From contig CM060183.1 in assembly GCA_030549335.1 (NCBI GenBank), positions 20,968,552-21,032,551 of the forward strand: a stretch of DNA of 64,000 nucleotides. Reading direction: 5' to 3'. Both the position numbers and the translations under genes were made by a program. Source of the DNA: Pontederia crassipes (lineage: Eukaryota > Streptophyta > Magnoliopsida > Commelinales > Pontederiaceae). This document shows, piece by piece, positions 12,961 through 23,858 of the stretch (positions within the stretch are counted from its first letter, which is position 1; each line of letters starts with the position of its first letter). The notes beneath the pieces were generated by a model, which worked only from the letters and a program-made list of their open reading frames with translations, did no database searches and was not told where the DNA came from.

Positions 12961-13663
12961 CTTGACCTCTCATCTTGCAAGAAGTTTTTGCTTTTATCAA
13001 ACTCATGAACTGCTTACAAACCTGAATTGCTGCCGTTCTATTTTTTACATGGACACTTCAAAGCAACTTGTTTTTGTCCCCATAATTCTACAGATACTAT
13101 TCATTCTTCTAATTTTACGGGTCCCCAAATCACCCTCAGCTCTAAGCCTGCAGATCTCCTCCCATGTCACCAAGGCTACCTCCGCTTACCTGCAATTCCA
13201 GAGTGTTTCAACAAGTAGTGGCATCGCATTCACGTCAGTTCGCCGCAGAATCTGACATTATAGCCACTCATTCATTCATCAAGAAACAAGGTTTCTTTTA
13301 GGGGGACGCGTTTGTCCATTTAATATCTGGATCTGCTTTAGTAACTCACATGCTGCGAGTCCCCTGATTTTGCTCATTGTGACAGTAATATACTGCATGG
13401 ATGGGCTTGAGATTATGCCATAATCAACTATCAAGGTGCTGTAGCCAGAGATCATATGCCTTTTGAGTGACACGCTCTCATTATGATCTCTTTACAAATA
13501 ACTTTCCTTCATGCGTTATAGCCACCTATCCATTCGTCTAGAACCAAGTTGCATTTTTTTATATTTCATCTCTGGATTTCCTGCTTCAACAGCTCACCTG
13601 AGAGTCCCCTGATTTTGTCCCTTTCGTGAGTGTAGTGCGTGGATGGGCTGGGATTATTAGTCA
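12960..13663 (+). pseudogene. Duplicate of Makorin intron-4 sequence, left part of a decayed partial Makorin copy
   Basis: This segment matches 27600-28131, which lies within Makorin intron 4. Shared words in the same order include AGTTTTTGCTTTTATCAAAC, GAATTGCTGCC, CAACTTGTTT, CACATGCTG followed by GAGTCCCCTGATTTTG, and GGGATTATTAGTCA. The module ending CCTGATTTTGCTCATTGTGAC occurs twice in each copy. It ends exactly at the Helitron boundary at 13663/13664, and similarity to the Makorin intron appears to resume at 17431. It is non-coding in both places. Confidence 0.7.
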
Positions 13664-13673
13664 CTAGGTAATT

Positions 13674-13694
13674 CTCTCGCGCTTCGCGCAATTT
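13674..13694 (-). terminator. Helitron 3'-terminal hairpin
   Basis: GCGC stem, GAA loop, GCGC stem on the minus strand, about 15 bases before the terminal CTAG. In Helitrons this hairpin acts as the rolling-circle replication terminator. Listed as a transposition terminator, not a transcriptional one. Confidence 0.7.
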
Positions 13695-14574
13695 TAACTA
13701 ATCTATAAATATAAAATAAAGGTGTGCTATCCCTTAATTTTTTTTAATCATTGGATTGAAAATTATGAATAATATTTGATTTATTTTCATTTAAGAATTT
13801 TTAATCTGATCTATATATTTTTTATCTGCAAAAGAGAAGGTACACAATGTTCTTTCTTTAAAAAGGGGACACCATTATTATGTCATTGGATTGAAATGTT
13901 TTTAGTATTTTTATATCTTATATTCACACATATAATATATACATGGATTTAATGTAGGTATTGAATGCGCGTGATTTACTTTAGGAATAATTTAGATGAT
14001 CATTGATGATAACAAATATTGGATACCCATAAATTTGTTACGTGAATCATTTATGAAACTTAGAATTGTCAATAAAAAATATTGGATACCTATAAATTTC
14101 AAAATTCTATTTGAACTTTGTTCTTACATTTTTTCTTGTCAAATCTTCATTTGGATAGTCACATATATCATTTTTCATTAATTTAATAATTTAGCCATTT
14201 CATAAATAATGAATATTGATGTGAAATACTAAATGCCATGTTCAAGGCAAGTTACAAGTTAAATAGCTTTCCTACTTTCCTAGTTGATGTACTAAATAAA
14301 CTATAAAGGATCAAACATAAATAACAATGGCTCAATATTAGGACTTTGAATCTTATATATAAATTTATTCTTTTTTGCATATAAAAAATGCTCAAATCTA
14401 TGATGAATCCTTGGACACTCGAAAAATAGATTGTTAGACAATTTGTTGTGAATCCTTGAAAGATTGTTGTGAATCTTTGGAATTATTATTTTTTGCATAA
14501 AAAATGTTGTGAATCCTAGAATCTATTTTTTTACATTATGTATAAAATAGATTGTTATATTTAAAAAATATTAT

Positions 14575-14969
14575 TGTGAATCTTTGGAATTATTCTTTTT
14601 TGGATAAAAAAATGCTATACACAAATGTTAAAACTTGTCATTTATAACATTTTGTCCATTTATAACATTCTTAAAACTTGCCATTTTTTGCAATTTATAA
14701 CAATCTTTAAAAAAATAAGGTGTGAAAATTTTAAAAAATTCAGAAAAAGATAAATAGGAATGCTGAGCAAAGAAGCAATGTAAACTATTTACAAAACTGC
14801 TGAATCCTCAGAATTATATATATATAGATAATACGTGCCATTTATAATGATCTTTAAAAAAATAAGGTGTGAAAATTCTAAAAAATCTAGAAAAAAGATA
14901 AATAGAAATGCTGAGCAAAGAACCAATGTAAACTATTTACAAAACTGTCATTGAATCCTCAGAATTATA

Positions 14970-15000
<31 letters not shown>

Positions 15001-15229
15001 TGCATAAAAAATGCTATACACATAAATGTTAAAATTTGTCATTTATAACATTTTGTCCATTTATAACATTCTTAAAACTTGCCTTTTTTTGCAATTAATA
15101 CGTGTCATTTATAATGATCTTTAAAAAAATAAGGTGTGAAAATTCTAAAAAATCTAGAAAAAAGATAAATAGAAATGTTGAGCAAAGAAGCAAGGTAAAC
15201 TATTTACAAAACTGCCATTGAATCCTCAG

Positions 15230-15263
<34 letters not shown>

Positions 15264-17420
15264 CGTGCCATTTATAACGATCTTTAAAAAAATAAGGTGT
15301 GAAAATTCTAAAAAATCCAGAAAAAAGATAAATAGGAATGCTGAACAAATAAGCAATGTAAATTATTTACAAAACTGCCATTGAATCCTTAGAATTATAT
15401 ATATATATATTCATAAAAAAAATATTATACACATAAATGTTAAAACTTGTCATTTATAACATTTTGTCCATTTATAACATTCTTAAAATTTGCCATTTTT
15501 TTGCAATTAATATGTGCCATTTATAACACTCTTTAAAAAAATAAGGTGTGAAAATTCTAAAAAATCCAGAAAAAAGATAAATAGGAATGCGTAGGAAAGA
15601 AGCAATGTAAACTATTTACAAAATTGCCATTGAATCCTCAAAATTATATATATATATATATATATTTATATGTATATAGCCTAAAAAAATGTTATACACA
15701 TAAATGTTAAAACTTGTCATTTATAACATTTTTTCCATTTATAACATTCTTAAAACTTGCCATTTTTTGCAATTAATACGTGCCATTTATAACGATCTTT
15801 TAAAAAATAAGGTGTGAAAATTCTAAAAAATTCAGAAAAAAGATAAATAGGAATGATGAGTAAAGAAGCAATGTAAATTATTTACAAAACTGTCATTAAA
15901 TCCTCATAATTACATAAATGTTAAAACTTGTTATTTATAACATTTTGTCCGTTTATAACATTCTTAAAACTTGCCATTTTTTTGCAATTAATACGTGCTA
16001 TTTATAACGATCTTTAAAAAAAATAAGGTGTGAAAATTCTAAAAAATCCAGAAAAAAGATAAATAGGAATGCTGAGTAAAGAAGCAATGTAAACTATTTA
16101 CAAAACTGCCATTGAATACTTAGAATTATATATATATATATATATATATATTTGCATAAAAAATGTTATACACATAAATGTTAAAATTTTTCATTTATAA
16201 CATTTTGTCCATTTATAACATTCTTAAAACTTGCCATTTTTTTGCAATTAATACGTGCCATTTATAACGATTTTTAAACAAATAAGGTATGAAAATTTTA
16301 AAAAATCCAAAAAAAAGATAAATAGGAATGCTGAGTAAAAAAGCAATGTAAACTATTTACAAAACTATCATTGAATCCTCAGAATTACATAAATGTTAAA
16401 ACTTTTCATTTATAACATTTTGTCCATTTATAACATTCTTAAAACTTGCCATTTTTTGCAATTAATGCGTGCCATTTATAACGATCTTTAAAAAAATAAA
16501 GTGTGAAAATACTAAAAATCTAGAAAAAAGATAAATAGGAATGTTGAGTAAAGAAGCAATGTAAACTATTTACAAACTGTCATTGAATCCTCAGAATTAT
16601 ATAAATGTTAAAACTTGTCATTTATAATATTTTGTCCATTTATAACATCTTAAAACTTGCCATTTTTTTGCAATTAATACGTGTCATTTATAACGATCTT
16701 TAAAAAAATAAGGTGTGAAAATTCTAAAAAATTCAGAAAAAAGATAAATAGGAATGCTGAGCAAAGAAGCAATGTAAACTATTTATAAAACTGTCATTGA
16801 ATCCTCAGAATTATATATATATATATTGCATAAAAAATGCTATACACATAAATGTTAAAACTTGTCATTTATAACATTTTGTCCATTTATAACATTCTTA
16901 AAACTTGCCATTTTTTTGCAATTAATACGTGTCATTTATAACGATCTTTAAAAAAATAAGATGTGAAAATTCTAAAAAATTCAGAAAAAAGATAAATAGG
17001 AATGCTGAGCAAAGAAGCAATGTAAACTATTTACAAAACTGTCATTGAATCCTCAGAATTATATATATATATATATTTGCATAAAAAATTCTATACACAT
17101 AAATGTTAAAACTTGTCATTTATAACATTTTGTCCATTTATAACATTATTAAAACTTGCCATTTTTTGCAATTAATACGTGTCATTTATAACGATCTTTA
17201 AAAAAAAATAAGGTGTGAAAATTTTAAAAAATAAAAAAAAGATAAATAGGAATGCTGAGTAAAAAAATAATGCAAACTATTTACAAAACTGTCATTGAAT
17301 CCTCAGAATTACATGAATGTTAAAACTTGTCATTTATAACATTTTATCCATTTATAACATTCTTAAAACTTGCCATTTTTTTGCAATTAATACGTGCAAT
17401 TGAATCCTCAGAATTATATA
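14575..17420 (-). repeat. Tandem array of about 12 Helitron-derived units, 210-270 bp each
   Basis: The phrase TTTATAACATTTTGTCC recurs near 14640, 15045, 15450, 15725 (as TTTTTTCC), 15940, 16195, 16405, 16625, 16870, 17120 and 17335, accompanied each time by ATAAGGTGTGAAAATT and ACAAAACTG. Spacings are of two classes: about 211-216 bases without, and 245-270 with, an extra module of (TA)n plus GCATAAAAAATGCTATACAC. Read on the minus strand each unit begins with the same TATATATAATTCTGAGGATTCAAT that forms the Helitron 5' end. The short open frames inside are not genes. Confidence 0.9.
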
Positions 17421-17430
17421 TATATATAGA

Positions 17431-18839
17431 TTATCATGGCGTATTACGACACAATGGCCTCAATAGGGCGTTTGGCTTATCTTTCTACATTATTAATAAT
17501 CTAAAATTAAATTATCTGAATCTTTATTTCATTTTAATTTATTGATAATCTAAATTGCCTTGTAATTTATAGTGATAATTTACATTAAGGACCCGTTTGG
17601 ATGTCCATTTTTCCATTGGAATCACACCATTCCATTGGTTCTTAGTCTTCAAATGGAATTTTCTCAAAATGGCTGTTCGGGTGAAAAATGAGTAGACCAG
17701 TGAAAAATGATTAATTTTTTAGGGAAACAAAAATGAGGTTGAACCTCATTTTTCTTTCCGAAAGGTTCTGAGCCGTCTGTGTTGCAATTTGCTTGTCGCA
17801 AATAACTTCGACTACAACTTTTCTAATTTTCTTTCATTTTACACTCTTTTTCTTTTGTTCTGCAACTTTTTCTTTAGTTACGCAATCTTCTTCTCTTTTC
17901 TTCCTTTTCCCTCTTCTTTACTTCTGCCACAATTTTCCTTTTCCCTCCTCTCTCTTTATTTTCTCTTTATTTTTTCTCCATTCTACAAACCTCCCGTTAC
18001 TATATCTCTCTGTTTCTTCCCCCCTCCTTTTTTCTCATTTTGTTAATCCTCCAACATCTTTTTTTTTCTCCTCTTTCTTTCTCTTTTTTTCCTTCTTTTT
18101 TTCTCATTCACCAACAACTACTCCCTCTTCTCCTCACTCTCAGCATCTCCATCTCCGCGTCTCCTGTTTTGTAAAATAAATTAAGAATATAAATTTGTAT
18201 CTCTGTTTTTGAATTATGACTTTTTAATTTTATGGAAAAGCTTCCACTATTTTGAATACCCAAATATATAAAAAGAAAAATTCTGATGGAAAGAAAAATG
18301 AAGGAAGTCAATTTCGGTTCCGTGAAGCTTTGAAAATTTTCCTATTTTGCCAAAGGGTGTCCATCCATATTATCAGATTTTATCTTCTTTCTATTTTTGT
18401 CCTTTTCGATACAAATAAAATATAAATTATATAAGAAAATTATATAACAATAACAAAAAATATTACATTGTATTATCATCATTAATAATATTAATTTATT
18501 TAAATTATTATTATTCACACGACTTGCATATTGTTATTAGTTACTATTTTGAATATTACATATATTTATTATCGTTATTTTTATTTAAAATTTGAAAAAA
18601 AATATAATTATATTTAATTTATCTATTTTATATTTTTTTGTTCTAATTTTTATTCAGATTAAATAAATTTTAACTCGACATTAGTGATAAAAGGTATTTT
18701 TAATAAAATTTATGCATTACCTAGTAGTCTTTTATTATAAGTAAATATAATAATTTGAATTGATAAAGAAATATTATTATCTTATATTTTACCAAAAAAA
18801 TTATATTTTTAAAATATATTTTATTACAATTTGTGATTT
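17431..18839. other. Intergenic; Makorin-intron duplicate remnant, pyrimidine tract, AT-rich DNA
   Basis: The first 20-40 bases still resemble Makorin intron 4 just past the Helitron empty site (about 15 of 21 positions against 28131). A block beginning GGACCCGTTTGGATGTCC near 17590 and running to about 18360 looks like an inserted element, but its ends are not resolved. At 17820-18150 there is a long C/T tract that gives spurious Phe/Ser-rich frames. From 18400 to 18830 the sequence is AT-rich and empty. Confidence 0.5.
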
Positions 18840-19230
18840 GTTGTCATGCTTCCTCTTTTCATGCTCTTGAAATCCCTCAAATGGATTACATCTTTAAGTC
18901 CATGGTACTTGTATAAAAATAATATCCAAATTTTATTTGATGTTATCTGTTTTTTGTTGGTCCTTGGTGGAAAAGTACTTGTTAAGTCTCTTATTTCCTA
19001 ACCCTTCAGTAAAACATGCAGAGGCACCAATCGTATAGTATATTGCGTAGTAAACAAAAGTCACAAAAATCCTTGGTTGATCGCCAAAGGTGTCAATGTG
19101 ACATGGAACTCTAACCATGAAGAAGGTTTCCTACCTGATCACAAATGTTTTTAGAAGAGAAGGTGTTAATTTTGTTCCATGTTATCATCTTATTAAGTTG
19201 TTAATAGAAGGGAGATGCAATCCTTTTTGT
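18840..19230 (+). pseudogene. Decayed duplicate of the Makorin last exon and 3' flank
   Basis: The segment aligns by eye with 28710-28990. Shared strings include CATGGTACTTGTATAAAA, then (with small changes) AATATGCAGAGCC versus ACATGCAGAGGC, AGAAATCCTTAGG versus AAAAATCCTTGG, and AACCATGAA. The copied end of the coding region near 18870-18897 reads CTTGAAATCCCTCAAATGG where the gene has CTCTCGGATTTCCTCAGCGG. From about 19170 it matches 31855-31920 instead (TTATCATCTTA then TGTTAATAGAA and GGAGA), so the 2.9 kb lying between those parts in the parent locus is absent here. Confidence 0.7.
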
Positions 19231-21614
19231 AGCTCCAATCAAAAGTAAATTTATTGGTGTTGGAAAAATAAATGAGATGTTTCGTGCATCAAAGGCCTGA
19301 CATATCTAGATTTCGCACTAAATGTTGATAACTTTTAATAAAATAGACGAATAACAACTTTGATATCCTTGATGAAAGAATACATCAAACCCTTTCTACT
19401 ATTTGCTATACTGATTTTGAACATGTTCCCTCTCCTTTCTTGTCATCACAAAATCTCATTTGTCACCTAACAAATGATCCATGGTCATTGGATAGTTCTC
19501 GACATAATTTACTTTTCTCTACAACATTGTTATATTAATTTGGCACAACTTTTGAAAGCTTTGATTTTGTCATAATGATTTTCTTTTGACAAAATGAATG
19601 CTTAGTAAGAATATTTTTATGTCGATTGGAAGAACAACTTTTAAATTTAAATCAAGAGAATAATAGTATGATGTATTATTGAATTGAGTTATACAAACAT
19701 TTTGTTGCTCTTGATGAAATCTTTGAATATGAATGTTATTATCATCCAAATAGAGATGTTGGCTATTAGGAATGCCTCTAGGAATTAAATGGAAGACATG
19801 TTCAAGGGATTCACATTTTTTTTAAGATAATAAACTTGTGATCATGCAAAGTCATTACTTTATATCTTATTTTAGTTGTAGAATATTCCAAAAACACACA
19901 TGCAATAGCTTTGTCACCAAATGTATAGACAACTTTGAAGCATAGCATAAACAATCAAATACCTTGATATGAGAGATAATTGAAATATTCTTGAAGAATC
20001 TTTAGATATGGAGATTGATTATTTAAAACTCTTAGTGGTGCTCAATTAATTATATAAGTGTCTAAAATAGTTAATGTCAACCATTTCATCATTGTTGAGA
20101 AATATAATTGCAAGAAGTCTGATGTAACATGCTCTTGTTTTCACAAAATTAAATTGTAGCATTATGTGCCACTATGAGTTCGAATCACTTTAATCTTAGC
20201 ATCATATTGTGTTTAGAAAATATAAAAAAAACACAACACTTTTTTCATGTAACAAAGAAGGTTAATTCTTGAAAAAAACATTTAAGAAAATATTTAATAT
20301 TCTACTTATATATATATTATAAGATAACACCATTGGTCTATTAAGATATATATATAAGTTTTGAAGGCACAAGATAGATCCAAAACTAGTACATTAATGA
20401 TTTTCTTGACCGTTAGATTATGTGTTTTCAAACTACTTGTCAATATCTTAACCATGTAATCTAAAACACTGCCTCATGTCATCCAAATCTTCTAATCAAA
20501 GCTCATCTAACTGTGCAAATAAAATATTATTTTATTTTTTGTTGCTACAAATTTTAATCATGTTTTGTTCTGTTTTTAAGATTCCATTCGTATAGTGTTT
20601 CTTGTTTTGTTTATTTATTTAACATATATATATATATATATCTTTAAAGATTAAATCATATTATATCCCATTAAATTAAACTAAAAAGCACTAATATGCT
20701 ATTGGACTGACTTGAGCTATCACATTGTTATTTTTTATATTTTTCAATTTTTATCTTCAAATCTAGCGTGGTGTGCACTCAAGATGTGCCACCTCTATGC
20801 GGACAACTTTTATTAATTAGAAGACACTATTTGGTCACACCTTATTTTATATTCTTATTTTTATAACCTTAATCATGCATACCATCCATAAAAAGAATAT
20901 AAATAATACATACAATTATATCTCAATTGTAGTGTTAGCAATCTTCTCATTTATGAATTAAATTCACCTTCTCATACTTTTATATAAAAATACTTAGATA
21001 TAAAAGTGTGAGAGGGCATTATTAACTCACAAATATGAAGATGCACTCAATGAACATCAAAGAACTCTTATTTAAATTGTCAGATTAAATATTAATCGCT
21101 CTCAATAAAATTATTTGATCATAACTTTTTGATAGTTTTGATGATAGAATATCATTCAACACTTGGAAATAAATTTATTATTTGTGGCCTTCATTTTTGA
21201 ATCCCATCTCTTTCCCCATTCTCGGTAAACCCCAACTGATACTTGACAATTTTTTATAGATCCGCAATAATTGTTTCGAAGAGAGTTGGTTTTTCGTGTA
21301 TACATTTGAATCAACTTTTTCAAATGGCTGACTTGCTTATAATATGGGAGGGGGGAAGGAGGATGGATATAGACTATAGGATGAGTTGGTGAGAGAGTTC
21401 TTTCATTCTTTTCCCTTATATTTCATTTTTTAGCTGCTACCCTTCTTGTATGATCTAATGGTTTTATTAAAAGACAACCGCACATTGCGCCTTGCCCTCT
21501 TTGATACAGAAGGATCCACTTGACTCCAAAGATTGTATCTATTTCTATTTTTGAGAATTAGTTTATAATTTTTGGGTTCACTATCATTCTTGATATTTCT
21601 TTTTAACTCACGAA
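19231..21614. other. Intergenic, no gene recognised
   Basis: AT-rich sequence without a convincing exon on either strand. A (TA)n run occurs at 20621-20641. Several stretches from 19370 to 20200 have slightly higher complexity and could be an old degraded element, but I could not identify a family. Confidence 0.4.
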
Positions 21615-22167
21615 CAATGTTGTAAGATCCGATCCGGCCATTGACATGAATTGTCCAATGGGCCAGGTCGGACCGGTTGGATCGAGCTGAACTGAATGGT
21701 TGGACCAAATAATATAAATTAATATAGAATAAAATAAGTTAACGTGATTATTGTAATATTGTTAATATGTAATATTTTATTTAGCAAAAATATAAATAAA
21801 ATATTTTAGACCAAGTAATATAATAAAGTAATCATAAACTAAATCATCAATAGAATATTTGTTAAATAAAATAAATTTTGAGGTAATCATAAATAACTAA
21901 AAAATATTGATGAAATTATATATATGAGATAAAGAAGCACATTGAAATACAAATTTTAAGCAAATATACATATATATATATATATATAATATTTTTTAAA
22001 AAAATTTAATGCTTTTTTATATTTGAATTTTTTACATTTTTCAACTTGGTCGGGCCGGTCAAACTCATCTAGTCCGTCGGTTGAACTTGGATTTTGATGG
22101 AGTTCAACCGGGTCAAATCGAATCAATCCCATGATTGAATTTTGAACGACTCACAAGCCTAAAACAT
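21615..22167. mobile_element. MITE-like element, family A copy 2
   Basis: Starts CAATGTTGTAAGATCCGATCCGG, then CCGG-rich sequence, an AT core sharing AATATAAATTAATA, AATAAAATAAGTTAA and TAATATAATAAAGTAA with copy 1 (6506-6944), and a GGTC/GGTTGAAC-rich right edge to about 22167. A (TA)n run is at 21968-21987. The right terminus is less well preserved, so the end coordinate is approximate. Confidence 0.55.
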
Positions 22168-23480
22168 CGCTCACGAGGTCTCATATATTAAATTAAAACA
22201 TTTTATACAAAAATATTAAACAACATTAATTTTCTCACAAAAGTTTTTTTTTACAAAATTATTTAAAAGTATTTTTCTTCTGAATTAATTTTGATTTCAA
22301 TTGTTTCTTCGTTGAATATGTCACATTTTTTACATTCGTTTTAATAGCAAACATTTCAAAAAGTTGTTTTTTTATTGGCTAGTCGCATAAACCTTGAAAT
22401 ATTCAAATGTAACAAATAACCCAATGTTTTTTCATCATTGTTCACATTTGCTTCTTATTTTTTAAATGGATATGGACTTTGTTTTTTATGCCTACAAAAA
22501 GATAATAATTAATACACATATTTTTCTTCCCACTATAACATGATCTAGGGCGATTGAACTGACAAGCAAGAGGCACTTGCAAGTAGGCTACAAGCGAAGA
22601 GGCGCCGATCGTGCCTCCAAGCAACCTGCCGTGCTCAACTGCTCATTTATGCCACATGGCGTTCGCGAATCGCGCATAGTCGCTCTTACTTAGATCCTTG
22701 AATCGTCACATTGACAAGAGGCTTTAAACTTTTTTCGCTCTCACCCCAATATCAGATTAATCAAATGCTAATAACTTTGAATACGAATAAATTATTACTA
22801 AAAAAAGGGTCCGTTTGACCTCAACCTTTGCGTTTGTTTTTCATTTTTTTTGTGTGTATGTTTAGTTTCGATGAACTGGGTATAACTATACATGATCTAA
22901 CATATTGACTTTTTTGTTCCTCACCAACCAGCATATATAATTGATTTTGTATACTTAACCATGCGATCTAATGCATTTGTAACTTTTAAGGAAGTAGTAT
23001 AAGGAAGATTACTTGATATAATTTGTCATTTATAAATGCATATAGCATTTCAAACAGATATTGCATCTGTGTTTCATTCTATGATAAAAGATTATTTTTT
23101 TATCACACCATGGCAAAAGTATATTTTTGTTATCTTATGTTTTATTTCAACTAGTATGTGCAGTTAGCGGTGTCAAGATTTTCATATAAGGCATAACTAA
23201 TTAAGAGATTCTATCAAATTTTTATTTAATAATATAACTATATTTTAATTAATAAGAAAATATATGAGAGTGCTGAGACAATCCTTTTTGAAGTTATAAG
23301 TATAAAATGCAGTATCACATGTGCAAAATTCTAATTTTATTAATTTATGATAATAATAAATTATCTTAAAAATTATTCATAAAAAATACATTAATAAATT
23401 CATAATTAGCATCAATTAATCATTTCACTTTTTAAAATCAATAATAGTAGAACAAAAAAATGTTTTTAACATAAAAAAAT
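22168..23480. other. Intergenic, upstream of Makorin; no gene recognised
   Basis: AT-rich and featureless apart from a moderately GC-rich patch at 22540-22700 without a usable frame. It is presumably distal upstream sequence of the Makorin gene. Confidence 0.4.
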
Positions 23481-23858
23481 GGAGCCCTAAGGCCCTTGGT
23501 CATGTGCCGTGAGGTCGGGGTGGGGCGGAGAGGATCGTGAAAAATTTAACGATCGTCCCCGTCCTCGTGCACAGAAAGAGAGAGAGAGGGGAGTGGGGGA
23601 CGGCGAGAGCCCAATACGCACCCTGCTCTCACGCGCGGGGGAGAGAGAGAATTTGAGGGGGAGAGAAAGAGAGAGAGGAAGATAGGGTGGGAGAAGGAGA
23701 GAAAGAGGGAGAGAACCTATAGGTCGGCAACGGCGGCGGCGTAAGCAGGACAAGCGGGCGGCGGCGCAGGACTGGCAAGAGGCGAGCAGCAGCGACAGCG
23801 GCGGGGTGGTGATAGGTGAGCAGCGGCGGCAGCAGGATAGCAGCAGCCGGAGCAGAAG
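23481..23858 (+). promoter_or_regulatory. GC-rich, GA-repeat promoter/5' leader of Makorin
   Basis: The base composition changes abruptly to GC-rich and strongly purine-biased on the plus strand, with repeated GAGAGAGA and GGGGGAGAGA tracts and then GGCGGC/CAGCAGC triplets directly before the ATG at 23859. This is typical of a plant core promoter and 5' UTR with GA elements. The two long minus-strand frames here (Leu/Ser/Pro-rich) are composition artefacts. No TATA box is obvious. Confidence 0.6.

Larger units (their letters stand above)
13664..17430 (-). mobile_element. Non-autonomous Helitron, 3.77 kb, filled with tandem copies of its own 5' region
   Basis: Read on the minus strand, the element starts TCTATATATATATAATTC at 17430 and ends at 13664 with a GCGCGAAGCGC hairpin, then GAGAGAATTACCTAG, the classic TC...hairpin...CTAG Helitron structure. 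The flanking bases are A and T on the plus strand (13663 and 17431), the usual AT target with no TSD. The paralogous Makorin intron at 28119-28140 keeps the uninterrupted site GGGATTATCAGTCATTAAC, which acts as an empty site. No Rep/helicase coding region is seen, so mobilisation would be in trans. Most of the interior (14575-17420) is a tandem array. Confidence 0.82.

Noticed and set aside
14575..17420. Possible CRISPR-like or centromeric satellite array
   Set aside because: Units are 210-270 bases with no spacers and lie wholly within Helitron termini in plant DNA, so CRISPR is excluded and a centromeric satellite is unsupported.
17789..18179. Phe/Ser-rich plus-strand frames of 85 and 128 codons
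   Set aside because: They translate a pyrimidine-rich tract; composition alone explains the open frame.
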